Of a DNA stretch of 64,000 nucleotides, positions 17,148 through 25,829 are shown piece after piece (position 1 is the first letter of the stretch; every line of letters begins with the position of its first letter). Origin of the DNA: an uncultured Lachnospiraceae bacterium (lineage in GTDB: Bacteria; Bacillota; Clostridia; Lachnospirales; Lachnospiraceae); the NCBI GenBank assembly GCA_910585345.1, contig CAJUDS010000005.1:62001-126000 (forward strand), given 5' to 3'. The translations under genes were made by a program, and so were the position numbers. The notes below the pieces were generated by a model. The model was not told the origin of the DNA. It searched no databases and worked only from the letters and a program-made list of their open reading frames with translations.

Positions 17148-18545
17148 ATGGAAAAATATTTTCTTGCAATTGATATTGGCGCATCAAGCGGCAGACATAT
17201 ATTGGGCAGTTTAAAAGATGGAAAAGTCGTATTGGAAGAAGTGTACCGTTTTTGGAATGGTATGGATAATGTGGACGGTACGCTTTGCTGGGATGTGGAA
17301 AGACTGTTTGGGGAAATCATTGAAGGCATGAAAAAATGTGCGGAAATCGGTAAGGCCCCGGTAAGCGTGGGCATTGATACCTGGGGTGTAGATTTTATAC
17401 TGTTAGACAAAAACGACAAAATAATTGGCAGCACGGTGGGCTACCGGGATCACAGGACTGATGGAATGGATGAGGAAGTGTACCGACTGATCAATGAAAA
17501 AGATCTGTACGCACGCACAGGAATTCAGAAAGCTATTTATAATACAATATATCAACTGATGGCAGTGAAGAGAAAACATCCGGAGCATTTGGAACAGGCG
17601 GCTGCGATGCTGATGATTCCGGATTATTTTCATTACAGACTTTGTGGTAACAAAGTACAGGAATATTCCGAGGCAACGACAAGCCAGCTTGTTAACCCTG
17701 TTTCCAGAAATTGGGATACTGAACTGATTGAGAAACTTGGGTATCCGAAAGAAATGTTCCAGAAAATAGATATGCCAGGTACGGCGATTGGCTCGCTGAC
17801 AGAGGAAATAAAAAAGATGGTGGGGTTTGACTGCCAGGTAGTGCTGCCACCTACACATGATACGGCCTCTGCGGTGATGGCGATTCCGACGAATGATGAA
17901 AATACATGTTATATCAGTTCAGGCACATGGTCGCTGATGGGAGTGGAGAGAGCGGATGCAGACTGTTCACAGCGCAGTATGGAGGCGAACTTCACAAATG
18001 AAGGCGGATACAACGGACGAATTACGTATCTGACGAATATTATGGGGCTTTGGATGATCCAGTCAGTGCGCGGGCAGCTGGCGCCGGATATGTCATACGG
18101 GGAATTATGCGAGCTGGCATCGAGGGAAACGATCGAGACAATTGTCGACTGCCAGGATGAGAGCTTCCTTTCACCGGACGATATGGTGGAGGCGATCAAA
18201 GTGTATTGCCGCAAGACATCCCAGCAGGTACCGGAAACATTGGCGCAGCTGGCATGCGTAGTATATAACAGTCTTGCGAAATGCTATGCGGAAAAGCTGC
18301 ACGAAATTGAAAAGCTGGTAGGAATAAAATATGACAAAATCCATATTATCGGCGGCGGTTCCAATGCAGTTTATTTAAATGAACTGACGGCAAAATATAC
18401 GGGAGTTCCGGTTTATGCAGGACCTGGTGAGGCAACGGCGATTGGCAATATTCTTGCGCAGATGATTCAGAACGGAACATTTGCCAATCTGGCGCAGGCA
18501 AGAGAGTGTGTGGCAAAATCATTTGATATCCGTGTATACAAATAG
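17148..18545 (+). CDS. Rhamnulokinase-family kinase, probable L-fuculokinase
   Basis: This 465-residue FGGY kinase matches the RhaB branch: IDIGASSGRHILG at the N-terminus, VGIDTWGVDFILLD, HDTASAVMAIP, ISSGTWSLMGVE and IIGGGSNAVYLNE. RhaB-type enzymes phosphorylate L-rhamnulose at C1. In this setting, with fucI and fucU and a fuculose-phosphate-type aldolase but no rhamnose isomerase, it probably makes L-fuculose-1-phosphate. Rhamnulose could also be used, as reported for shared fucose/rhamnose microcompartments. It starts after GGGAGGGC. Confidence 0.88.
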   Translation: MEKYFLAIDIGASSGRHILGSLKDGKVVLEEVYRFWNGMDNVDGTLCWDVERLFGEIIEGMKKCAEIGKAPVSVGIDTWGVDFILLDKNDKIIGSTVGYRDHRTDGMDEEVYRLINEKDLYARTGIQKAIYNTIYQLMAVKRKHPEHLEQAAAMLMIPDYFHYRLCGNKVQEYSEATTSQLVNPVSRNWDTELIEKLGYPKEMFQKIDMPGTAIGSLTEEIKKMVGFDCQVVLPPTHDTASAVMAIPTNDENTCYISSGTWSLMGVERADADCSQRSMEANFTNEGGYNGRITYLTNIMGLWMIQSVRGQLAPDMSYGELCELASRETIETIVDCQDESFLSPDDMVEAIKVYCRKTSQQVPETLAQLACVVYNSLAKCYAEKLHEIEKLVGIKYDKIHIIGGGSNAVYLNELTAKYTGVPVYAGPGEATAIGNILAQMIQNGTFANLAQARECVAKSFDIRVYK

Positions 18546-18562
18546 ACTTGGAGAGAAAAGCT

Positions 18563-19360
18563 ATGGCAGATAACCAGGGGACAATAACCATCTGTTTTAC
18601 CAACAATAAAGGGGGAAGCGGAAAATCGACCTCCTGCGCAAACCTGGGCTATGAACTGTCCGCAATCGGGAAAAAGGTGCTTCTTGTGGATGGGGATATG
18701 CAGTTGAACCTTTCGCTTTCTTTCTTTGATGAGGAAAAAGCGCTTGCGATGGCGGAAAGCGGCAGGACACTGTATGATGCCATACGGAGTAAAGAAGACC
18801 TGGCGGGATACATTGTTTCCAGTCCTTTTGAAAATATAGATTTGATTCCCTCTTCCATTCTGATGAGCCAGGTGGAATATGATCTGTTTACTATGATGCA
18901 GAGGGAGCTTGTCCTGAAAAAATGTCTGCAGCATATCAGAGAAAAAGGAAACTATGACTATATCCTGATTGATGCGCCGCCTACTCTGGGTACCTGGGTG
19001 ATCAATATCCTGTGTGCATCAGATTATGTTATCGTGCCGGTCGAGGCATCTCCCTGGGGATTTTTCGGGCTCGCCAATATGTTTGATTTTCTCAATCGTA
19101 TCCAGGATATGACAGACGCTGTGATAATGGGCGTACTGATCACAAAGGTAGATGAACGGAAAAATTACTACAGGCAGGCAAGAGAGCTTTTGAAAAGTTA
19201 TGAAGAAATTCATGTGTTTGATTCTTTTATTCATGTGGATTCTGCAATAGAATGGGCCCAGGATGCATCGAAACCTGTGGCGGTCTATAAAAAAACAACA
19301 AGAAGTGCAGTGGAGTTTAAGGCACTGGCAGAGGAGGTAACACGATATGGCAGTAGGTAA
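18563..19360 (+). CDS. ParA/MinD-family ATPase, McdA-like (candidate microcompartment positioning)
   Basis: About 265 residues. The start at 18563 (ATG after GGAGAG) is preferred over an upstream TTG. It has the deviant Walker A NNKGGSGKSTS with the signature lysine, a Walker A' DGDMQLNLS, and the switch segment YILIDAPPTLG. ParA-type ATPases move plasmids, chromosomes or protein cargo over the nucleoid. In carboxysome and some other BMC loci, McdA of this family spaces compartments with a small partner, McdB. Here it sits between fucose enzymes and the BMC operon and overlaps a small disordered protein, fitting that model. Function is inferred. Confidence 0.8.
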   Translation: MADNQGTITICFTNNKGGSGKSTSCANLGYELSAIGKKVLLVDGDMQLNLSLSFFDEEKALAMAESGRTLYDAIRSKEDLAGYIVSSPFENIDLIPSSILMSQVEYDLFTMMQRELVLKKCLQHIREKGNYDYILIDAPPTLGTWVINILCASDYVIVPVEASPWGFFGLANMFDFLNRIQDMTDAVIMGVLITKVDERKNYYRQARELLKSYEEIHVFDSFIHVDSAIEWAQDASKPVAVYKKTTRSAVEFKALAEEVTRYGSR

Positions 19361-19625
19361 AGGAAGCATGGAAAGAGCAGCGAAGGCTGCGGAACAAAAG
19401 GCAGAGGCCGGAGAGAAAGAGACAGTAAAGGCAAATTCGACAAAGGCATCGTCTGCAAAAAAGGCTTCATCTGTGAAAAAAGCAACGGCCAGTACAATTG
19501 CGGCGCCAAAGAAGGAAGTGCTGGAGCGGATTGTATATCAGAAAAGCAACGGTGTGCTTGCACGTGATGCGCAGCCCAATGAAATTTTTGGTCTAGGAGA
19601 TGAGATGCCGGTATATTTTCTTTGA
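19347..19625 (+). CDS. Small Lys/Ala/Ser-rich protein, McdB-like candidate partner of the ParA-type ATPase
   Basis: The protein has 92 residues and overlaps the end of the ATPase gene by 14 bp. Residues 8-55 are low-complexity (Ala, Lys, Ser, Glu; KASSAKKASSVKKATAS) and should be disordered. The C-terminal 35 residues are less biased (VLERIVYQKSNGVL, IFGLGDEMPVYFL). Small, low-complexity, charged proteins encoded just after McdA are the mark of McdB, which links the ATPase to the shell, but McdB sequences are poorly conserved, so this is inference from size, composition and position. Confidence 0.55.
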   Translation: MAVGKGSMERAAKAAEQKAEAGEKETVKANSTKASSAKKASSVKKATASTIAAPKKEVLERIVYQKSNGVLARDAQPNEIFGLGDEMPVYFL

Positions 19626-19648
19626 ACCGGAGCATGCAGACGCCGCCG

Positions 19649-20434
19649 TCATACGACAGAATGCGGTGCGCGCCGGGCAGCTGCAGGAACCCCTGCCTGC
19701 CGCGGGGGCTTTGCTTTTTGGATGATGCGGCGGAACAAGCCGACGTTGCTGTTAATAATGAGCTGTGGAGGAAACTGGCAGCTTTCCAGAAGTGGGAAAA
19801 GATACTGCATGTCTCCTACGTGATCTTTTCCGTGGCTGTCGCTGGAAAGCAGAACGGGAAGCTGCAATTTTCTGCACAGTTCCAATATTTCCATGGAATT
19901 ACGGTACCCGTCGGTTCTGTAAGCGCCGGGCATTAAAGAAGCATTGTTGATTTCCGGATAAACATGATATTGTTTTGCCATACGGAGCAGACGTTCGTAA
20001 TCAACCGGGAATCGCCCGTCATCGGGATGGCCAAGAAACCGGACACCGGGATGCTTCATGGCATTGATGTAGGCAGACGTGTTGGAAGCGGCAGTCCCGC
20101 TGCTAAAAACGGGGTGATGCATGCTGATCAGCGCATAGTCAAGAGAGTGGAGCAGACTGTCTTCGAGATCAATATCGCCCTCGTCGTTCAGAATGTTCAG
20201 TTCAACGCCATAGAGAAGGGAAACGCCAAAACGTTTCCTGTCCGCAAGCAATAGGTTTCTAAAATAGGAACTGCAGCATGAGCCTGAAGTGCGGGGACCG
20301 TGGTCGGAAATTCCCAAAATCTGCAATGATGCCTGCGCCGCGGCGCGGGCCATATCCGTGATGGTGTCATGCGTACCATGTCCGCTTGAGACAGAATGGG
20401 TATGAATATCAAGAAAAATAGGAAGATGCTGCAT
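19649..20434 (-). CDS. PHP-domain metal-dependent phosphatase-like protein
   Basis: This 261-residue PHP-family protein has the metal-binding motifs DIHTHSVSSGHG, GISDHGPRTSG, GVELNILND, ALISMHH, LGHPDDGRF, EINNAS and SSDSHGKDH in order. YcdX-type PHP proteins are phosphatases or phosphoesterases; histidinol-phosphatase is the better-known relative. It lies on the opposite strand between the ParA-like pair and the BMC operon, converging on the small partner gene 24 bp away. The C-terminal tail (RQAGVPAAARRAP) is Arg/Ala-rich and atypical. Confidence 0.85.
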   Translation of the reverse strand: MQHLPIFLDIHTHSVSSGHGTHDTITDMARAAAQASLQILGISDHGPRTSGSCCSSYFRNLLLADRKRFGVSLLYGVELNILNDEGDIDLEDSLLHSLDYALISMHHPVFSSGTAASNTSAYINAMKHPGVRFLGHPDDGRFPVDYERLLRMAKQYHVYPEINNASLMPGAYRTDGYRNSMEILELCRKLQLPVLLSSDSHGKDHVGDMQYLFPLLESCQFPPQLIINSNVGLFRRIIQKAKPPRQAGVPAAARRAPHSVV

Positions 20435-20550
20435 ATGTCTGTCTCCTTTCAGGGGTCAGTAAATAACGGATATCTTAATTATGACACAAATTGAATGTAA
20501 AAACAACATGAAACAAAAGAAAAACAGAAATATAAGCGAAAATAATTGCG

Positions 20551-20619
20551 AAAACAATCAAAAAACAAAATAGAAAAATGTTGTTTTGTGTTGACTTTGG
20601 AGAGACAGTATTTTATAAT
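20551..20619 (+). promoter_or_regulatory. Consensus promoter of the microcompartment operon with candidate DeoR site
   Basis: TTGACT (20591-20596), a 17-nt spacer and TATAAT (20614-20619) form a strong sigma-A promoter. Just upstream, 20551-20590 is rich in CAAAA/TTTTG repeats, with an inverted pair ACAAAA/TTTTGT abutting the -35 box. This is the kind of site DeoR-family regulators bind; the DeoR gene of this operon is at 29761. Confidence 0.8.
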
Positions 20620-20659
20620 GAACATATAGCAGAAAAGTCTGTTGTGTCGGGAGGGAATG

Positions 20660-21013
20660 ATGGAAGAAAAACAGAGAATTATACAGGAACTGGTTCCGGG
20701 CAGACAGATTACATTGGCGCATATCATTGCCAACCCGGACAATATATTATATGAAAAGCTTGGTTTGAACCCGGCGATAGAATATTCCAAATCTGCCATT
20801 GGCGTATTGACAGTCAGTCCTGCAGAGACAGCCATTATTATTGCAGATATTGCCATCAAATCATCGGGCGTAGACCTTGGATTTGTGGACAGGTTTTCCG
20901 GTTCGGTTATTATTACGGGAACCGTATCAGAGGTGGAGGCGGCGATCCAGGCAATTCTTTCCTATACGGAAGGGACGCTGGGGTATACAGTCTGTCCAAT
21001 TACAAGAACATGA
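20660..21013 (+). CDS. BMC shell protein, EutS/PduU family
   Basis: About 117 residues. Two in-frame ATGs (20657, 20660) follow GGGAGGG; 20660 has better spacing. QRIIQELVPGRQITLAHIIANPD and SPAETAIIIADIAIKSSGV are hallmark EutS/PduU segments, a circularly permuted BMC domain forming a hexamer with a beta-barrel cap. It is a minor facet component of the shell. As first gene of the BMC operon it overlaps the following GTPase-like gene by 4 bp (ATGA). Confidence 0.92.
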   Translation: MEEKQRIIQELVPGRQITLAHIIANPDNILYEKLGLNPAIEYSKSAIGVLTVSPAETAIIIADIAIKSSGVDLGFVDRFSGSVIITGTVSEVEAAIQAILSYTEGTLGYTVCPITRT

Positions 21014-21474
21014 AAAAGCTGATTTTAATGGGGCGCAGTGAAGCGGGGAAGACGACACTGACGCAGGCGCTGAAGGGTGAGTCAGTCACATATAAAAAAA
21101 CACAGTACATAAATTATTTTGACGTGATTATTGATACGCCGGGCGAATATATACAGACGGCAAAACTGGGACGGGCATTGGCGTTATATTCGTATGAAGC
21201 GGATGTAGTGGGGCTTCTTTTGGCTGCGAACGAGCCATACTCCCTCTTTCCGCCTAACATTACCTGTATGGTTAACCGCGACGTAGTCGGTATTGTGACA
21301 AAAATAGACAGAGACGACGCCAACCCGCAGCAGGCGGCCAGGTGGCTGAAGCTGGCAGGCTGTGAGACAATATTTTTTGTAGACTCGAAAGCAGGTGAAG
21401 GGGTTTCGGATATTTTGGAATATTTACGCGAACCGGGGGATGTGATGCCCTGGGAAAGGCAACTGAAACATTGA
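21010..21474 (+). CDS. EutP/PduV-like small GTPase-fold protein
   Basis: The protein has 154 residues. P-loop GRSEAGKTTLTQ near residue 8, DTPGEY (G3-like) near residue 40 and TKID (G4-like) near residue 97 are present. EutP/PduV proteins accompany ethanolamine and propanediol compartments. PduV has been connected with compartment movement, and EutP with acetate kinase activity in some species; neither can be decided here. It overlaps the EutS/PduU gene. Confidence 0.88.
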   Translation: MKKLILMGRSEAGKTTLTQALKGESVTYKKTQYINYFDVIIDTPGEYIQTAKLGRALALYSYEADVVGLLLAANEPYSLFPPNITCMVNRDVVGIVTKIDRDDANPQQAARWLKLAGCETIFFVDSKAGEGVSDILEYLREPGDVMPWERQLKH

Positions 21475-21523
21475 CCATTATTTTGCATTTTAAAATAAAA
21501 TAAAACAAGAAAAGGAGAAAAAA

Positions 21524-22321
21524 ATGGTACAGAACGAATATGAAATTAAAAAACAAATCTGCGACATCGGTAAAAGAATTTATGACCGCAACATGGTAGC
21601 GGCAAATGACGGAAATATTTCCGTAAAACTCAATGACAACGAATTTTTATGTACGCCTACGGGGGTGTCGAAAGGTTTCATGACACCGGAGTATATCTGC
21701 AAAGTTGACGCGCAGGGCAATGTAATTCAGGCAAATAAAGGATTCAGGCCCTCTTCCGAGATTAAAATGCATATGCGTGTATATCAGAAGAGACCGGATG
21801 TAGGTTCCGTTGTTCATGCACATCCGACATTTGCAACGAGCTTTGCGATTGCAGGCATTCCGCTGACACAGCCGATTATGCCGGAAGCGGTAATTGCACT
21901 TGGCTGCGTGCCGATCGCACCTTACGGGACACCTTCCACAATGGAGATTCCGGATGCAGTGGAACCGTATTTGGAGCATTTTGATGCGGTATTGCTGGAA
22001 AGCCATGGCGCACTGACCTGGTCTACCGATCTTTTGGCGGCATACATGAAGATGGAGTCCGTAGAGTTTTATGCAGAACTGTTATACAAGGCAAGACAGC
22101 TTGGCGGGCCGAAGGAGTTCAGTCCTGCAAATGTAGAAAAGTTGTATGAAATCAGAAGGAAAATGGGGCTGCCCGGACGGCATCCGGCAGATCTGTGCCA
22201 GAACAAAGGAAAGGCTAACTGCCACAACTGCGGTTCCTGCTCTTCTTCCGCAAGCACACAGGACAGTCAGGAACTGGTAGCTGCAATCACAAAGAAGGTA
22301 TTGGAACAGCTTGGCAAATAA
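21524..22321 (+). CDS. fucA: L-fuculose-1-phosphate aldolase with C-terminal encapsulation peptide
   Basis: This 265-residue class II aldolase/adducin protein contains the zinc site VHAHPTFATSFA and later LLESHGALTWS, and the N-terminal NDGNISVKL. It splits fuculose-1-phosphate (possibly rhamnulose-1-phosphate) into DHAP and lactaldehyde. Beyond the usual ~215 residues it has a Cys-rich linker (CQNKGKANCHNCGSC), a Ser-rich hinge and a short amphipathic helix (QELVAAITKKVLEQLGK). That is the standard layout of a BMC encapsulation peptide, so the enzyme is probably inside the shell. Confidence 0.9.
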   Translation: MVQNEYEIKKQICDIGKRIYDRNMVAANDGNISVKLNDNEFLCTPTGVSKGFMTPEYICKVDAQGNVIQANKGFRPSSEIKMHMRVYQKRPDVGSVVHAHPTFATSFAIAGIPLTQPIMPEAVIALGCVPIAPYGTPSTMEIPDAVEPYLEHFDAVLLESHGALTWSTDLLAAYMKMESVEFYAELLYKARQLGGPKEFSPANVEKLYEIRRKMGLPGRHPADLCQNKGKANCHNCGSCSSSASTQDSQELVAAITKKVLEQLGK

Positions 22322-22324
22322 TGT

Positions 22325-22804
22325 ATGGATAAGTATAATCTTGAAAAAATAGTCAGGAATCTTGTCGGCGACGCAATCGTAAAACAGGTGATGTCGCTGG
22401 AGCTGGCGGTAAAGCTGATCGAAGCGGTGGAAAAAAAGGCGGAGGAAATGGGGATGCAGGTTGTCATTGCCGTATCAGACGCCTCCGGCAGGCCGGTTGC
22501 CGTGCACTGTATGGACGGCGCCTACCATGGCAGTTTTGATGTTGCACTTAATAAAACGTATACTTCGACAGCATTTCAAATGTCAACGAAGGAATTGTCA
22601 CGTTTGTGTCAGCCGGGACAGGATTTATACGGTCTTCAGTTTTCAAATGAAGGCAGGGTAATGATATTAGGCGGCGGTGAACCGCTTATGGTTGGAGATA
22701 CCATGATAGGAGCTCTGGGCGTGTCGGGCGGTACGGCAGTACAGGACACGGAGCTGGCTGCTTATGGAAGATCCATATTAAAGGAGGTAATTACGTGTCT
22801 GTAG
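22325..22804 (+). CDS. GlcG/HbpS-type (PduO C-domain-like) protein
   Basis: The protein has 159 residues. LELAVKLIEAVEKKAEEMGM, VIAVSDASGRPVAVHCMDGA and the C-terminal IGALGVSGGTAVQDTELA are typical of the GlcG/HbpS fold, also found as the C-terminal domain of PduO and able to bind haem or cobalamin. The N-terminal MDKYNLEKIVRNLVGDAI resembles an encapsulation helix. Its role in B12-independent compartments is not established. It starts after the aldolase stop and overlaps the next gene by 10 bp. Confidence 0.82.
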   Translation: MDKYNLEKIVRNLVGDAIVKQVMSLELAVKLIEAVEKKAEEMGMQVVIAVSDASGRPVAVHCMDGAYHGSFDVALNKTYTSTAFQMSTKELSRLCQPGQDLYGLQFSNEGRVMILGGGEPLMVGDTMIGALGVSGGTAVQDTELAAYGRSILKEVITCL

Positions 22805-24186
22805 ATGAGAGCATGGTTCATGATATTGTACAGAAAGTCATGGCGAATATGCAGATAACAGGCTCGGTAGAGGGGATGCATGGCGTGTTCCGTGATATGA
22901 ACGATGCCATAAAGGCGGCTATCGAGGCACAAAAAGTTGTCCGCGGTCTGACACTTGACCAGAGAGAAAAAATTATCTCTGCGATCAGAAGAAAAACCCA
23001 TGAAAATGCGGAAATGCTTGCGAACATGGGAGTGAATGAAACCGGTATGGGCAATGTAGGGGATAAGATCCTCAAACATAAACTGACAGCGGATAAAACA
23101 CCCGGGACGGAGGACCTCAAGACGATCGCCTGGTCCGGGGACAGGGGTCTGACGCTGGTAGAGATGGGTCCTTTTGGGGTGATCGGTGCGATTACACCGG
23201 CGACCAATCCGTCGGAAACCGTGATCTGTAATTCTATCGGTATGATTGCGGGGGGAAACACGGTTGTATTCAATCCCCATCCGAATGCAAAAAAAACAAC
23301 GATATTTACGATAAACATGATCAACGAGGCTTCTTTGGAAGCAGGCGGCCCGGACAATGTGGCGGTAACCGTAGAGCTGCCGACAATGGAAACGAGCGCA
23401 ATTATGATGAAGCATCCGTCCATCCCGCTTCTGGTAGCGACAGGCGGCCCGGGCGTGGTAACAGCAGTGCTTTCCTCCGGGAAAAGGGCGATCGGCGCCG
23501 GCGCCGGCAATCCTCCTGCATTTGTGGACGATACGGCAGACGTGCGGAAGGCGGCAAAGGATATTGTCAACGGTTGTACATTTGACAATAATCTTCCCTG
23601 CATTGCAGAGAAAGAGATTGTTGCAATGGACGGCATTGCAGATGAGCTGATGCATTATATGATACAGGAGAACGGCTGTTATCTGGCAAGCAAAGAAGTG
23701 CAGGATAAGCTGATTCAGACTGTAATTACACCCAAGGGCGCTTTGAACAGAAAGTGCGTGGGCAGAGACGCAAGAACGCTGCTGTCGATGGTGGGCGTGG
23801 AGGCAGGACCGGAAATCAGATGCATCGTATTTGAAGGACCGAAGGAGCATCCGCTGATTGCCACGGAGCTGATGATGCCGATTCTGGGCATGGTCAGGGT
23901 AAAGACTTTTGAAGAAGGTGTGGAAACGGCCGTATGGCTGGAGCATGGCAATCGTCATTCCGCACATATCCATTCAAAGAATGTAGACAATATCACTACA
24001 TATGCGAAGGCAATTGATACGGCAATTCTCGTAAAGAACGGCCCAAGCTATGCGGCACTTGGATTTGGCGGCGAAGGGTACTGCACCTTTACAATCGCGT
24101 CCAGGACAGGCGAAGGACTGACAAGCGCCCAGGCGTTTACAAAGAGAAGACGTTGTACGATGTCCGACAGCTTATGTATCCGGTAA
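22795..24186 (+). CDS. pduP: CoA-acylating propionaldehyde dehydrogenase (PduP-like) with N-terminal encapsulation peptide
   Basis: The protein has 463 residues. The GTG at 22795 is set by AAAGGAGG at 22780. The N-terminal helix MVHDIVQKVMANM is a typical encapsulation peptide. The catalytic cysteine lies in NNLPCIAEKE (residue 269), and GAITPATNPSETVICN is the cofactor-binding segment of acylating aldehyde dehydrogenases. It turns propionaldehyde, CoA and NAD+ into propionyl-CoA and NADH in the compartment lumen. PduL (26877) then recycles CoA. Confidence 0.92.
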   Translation: MSVDESMVHDIVQKVMANMQITGSVEGMHGVFRDMNDAIKAAIEAQKVVRGLTLDQREKIISAIRRKTHENAEMLANMGVNETGMGNVGDKILKHKLTADKTPGTEDLKTIAWSGDRGLTLVEMGPFGVIGAITPATNPSETVICNSIGMIAGGNTVVFNPHPNAKKTTIFTINMINEASLEAGGPDNVAVTVELPTMETSAIMMKHPSIPLLVATGGPGVVTAVLSSGKRAIGAGAGNPPAFVDDTADVRKAAKDIVNGCTFDNNLPCIAEKEIVAMDGIADELMHYMIQENGCYLASKEVQDKLIQTVITPKGALNRKCVGRDARTLLSMVGVEAGPEIRCIVFEGPKEHPLIATELMMPILGMVRVKTFEEGVETAVWLEHGNRHSAHIHSKNVDNITTYAKAIDTAILVKNGPSYAALGFGGEGYCTFTIASRTGEGLTSAQAFTKRRRCTMSDSLCIR

Positions 24187-24205
24187 AGATAAAGGAGGAG
24201 AGAAA

Positions 24206-25429
24206 ATGGCAGTAAATGAGCAGGATGTGGAACAAATTGTAAAACAGATCCTGAATCAGATATCGGGGAGCGCGGCCGGTGCGTCCGCGGGCGTGCATGC
24301 CGGAAATCCCGGGGCAGGTCAGGGGATTCCGTCCACTGCGCATGTGGCAATGCTTACTTCGCTGGAGAACTTTGAGATCAAAGAGTTCCCGATGCCGCAG
24401 GTAGGCGACGATGATATTCTGGTAAAAGTAGAGGGCTGCGGTGTCTGCGGTACCGACGCACATGAGTTTAAGCGTGACCCATTCAGCCTGATACCGGTTG
24501 CTTTGGGACATGAGGGAACCGGCGAGATCGTAAAGATGGGCAGGAATGTAAAGAAAGACAGTGCGGGCAAGGATCTCCATATCGGGGACAAGGTCGTAAC
24601 CTGTATGATTTTTAAAGATAATCCGGATATTACGATGTATGACCTGAATAAACAGAATGTGGGGGATGCCGATGTATACGGGCTTCTTCCGGACGATGAA
24701 GTTCATCTGAACGGCTGGTTTTCGGATTACATACTGATCAGGGGCGGCTCTACGGTATTTAATGTGAGCGATCTTGATCTGGATTCGAGAATTCTGATTG
24801 AGCCCTGCGCTGTGCTGGTACATGCGGTAGAACGGGCCAAGACGACGGGAATCCTGCGCTTTAACAGCCGTGTAGTCGTACAAGGGTGCGGGCCGATCGG
24901 TCTGATCTGTATCGCTGTGCTTCGTACGCTTGGCATAGAGAATATAACGGCGGTTGACGGGAATGAGATGCGTCTTGGTTTTGCGAAGAGGCTTGGAGCT
25001 TCCCATACGGTAAGTTTTAAAGATTTCCAGGGAATCGAAGCGCTGGCAGGCGCGGTAGAGGCTTCTTTTGACGGCCATCTGGCTGATTTCGCATTCCAGT
25101 GCACGGGAAATCCGGCGGCACACGCTAATATTTATAAGTTTATCCGCAATGGCGGCGGTCTCTGTGAGCTGGGCTTCTTTGTCAATGGCGGAGATGCAAC
25201 GATCAATCCGCACTTTGATATGTGTGCAAAGGAAATTACACTTGTAGGATCTTGGGTATATACGCTGCGGGATTATGCAACAACATTTGATTTCCTGAAG
25301 AGAGCAAAGGGGATCGGCCTTCCGCTTTCCGAGCTGATTACACACAAGTATCCGTTGGAACAGATCAATGAAGCGCTGAAGACGAATCTGGCTATGAGCG
25401 GAATGAAGATCGCAATCGTCAATCAATAA
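24206..25429 (+). CDS. Medium-chain alcohol dehydrogenase of the microcompartment, N-terminal encapsulation peptide
   Basis: The protein has 407 residues. The first 20 residues (QDVEQIVKQILNQI) form an amphipathic encapsulation helix, then a Gly/Ala linker. The catalytic zinc segment GCGVCGTDAHEF and ALGHEGTGEIV and the Rossmann motif VVQGCGPIGLICIAV are present. The usual four-cysteine structural zinc lobe is missing: after GDKVVTCMIF the sequence is KDNPDITMYDLN. It may reduce lactaldehyde to 1,2-propanediol and/or propionaldehyde to propanol, regenerating NAD+ in the lumen. No PduQ-type iron alcohol dehydrogenase is present. Confidence 0.85.
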   Translation: MAVNEQDVEQIVKQILNQISGSAAGASAGVHAGNPGAGQGIPSTAHVAMLTSLENFEIKEFPMPQVGDDDILVKVEGCGVCGTDAHEFKRDPFSLIPVALGHEGTGEIVKMGRNVKKDSAGKDLHIGDKVVTCMIFKDNPDITMYDLNKQNVGDADVYGLLPDDEVHLNGWFSDYILIRGGSTVFNVSDLDLDSRILIEPCAVLVHAVERAKTTGILRFNSRVVVQGCGPIGLICIAVLRTLGIENITAVDGNEMRLGFAKRLGASHTVSFKDFQGIEALAGAVEASFDGHLADFAFQCTGNPAAHANIYKFIRNGGGLCELGFFVNGGDATINPHFDMCAKEITLVGSWVYTLRDYATTFDFLKRAKGIGLPLSELITHKYPLEQINEALKTNLAMSGMKIAIVNQ

Positions 25430-25451
25430 GTAATCCAGAAAGGAATATGAC

Positions 25452-25790
25452 ATGGAAGGACAGACATCACGTGATAATCCGGAAGCGGTAGGGTTGCTGG
25501 AAGTTTTTGGGCTTGTATGCGCTTTTCTGGCGGCAGATGCGGGATGCAAGGCGGCGAATGTCCGCCTGGAGGTATTCGATAAGAATAAACCGGCCAATGC
25601 GGACTCTCTGCCGGTACCACTTCTGGTTACCGTTAAATTCAGAGGCGGTATCGCAGATGTGGAAGAGGCTATGAGAGCTGCGGAAGCAGTGGCATTGGCA
25701 AATACCGGAATTGTATCCAAGTACATTATTCCAAGACCTACGGAAGATACGGAAAAGATGCTGAAGATCAGCGCACTTGATAAAAATTAA
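25452..25790 (+). CDS. BMC-H hexameric shell protein (variant)
   Basis: A single BMC domain of 112 residues with an N-terminal extension (EGQTSRDNPEAVGLLEVFGL) and a longer insertion (FDKNKPANADSLPVPLLVTV) than the canonical PduA type. It ends in the conserved IIPRPTEDTEK. It contributes hexagonal facet tiles. The insertion could alter pore or edge contacts; that is inference. It is cotranscribed with the other shell genes. Confidence 0.88.
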   Translation: MEGQTSRDNPEAVGLLEVFGLVCAFLAADAGCKAANVRLEVFDKNKPANADSLPVPLLVTVKFRGGIADVEEAMRAAEAVALANTGIVSKYIIPRPTEDTEKMLKISALDKN

Positions 25791-25829
25791 TGTGGAAAAA
25801 AAGCAGTGATATGACAAGGAGGATATAAA

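Noticed and set aside
22762..23973. Long minus-strand ORF (403 codons) opposite the aldehyde dehydrogenase
   Set aside because: Antisense shadow of pduP with Cys/His/Arg-rich composition and no ribosome site.
24137..25726. Long minus-strand ORF (529 codons) opposite the alcohol dehydrogenase
   Set aside because: It lies antisense to clear BMC enzyme and shell genes and its Arg/Cys/His/Tyr-rich sequence is typical of an antisense shadow frame.
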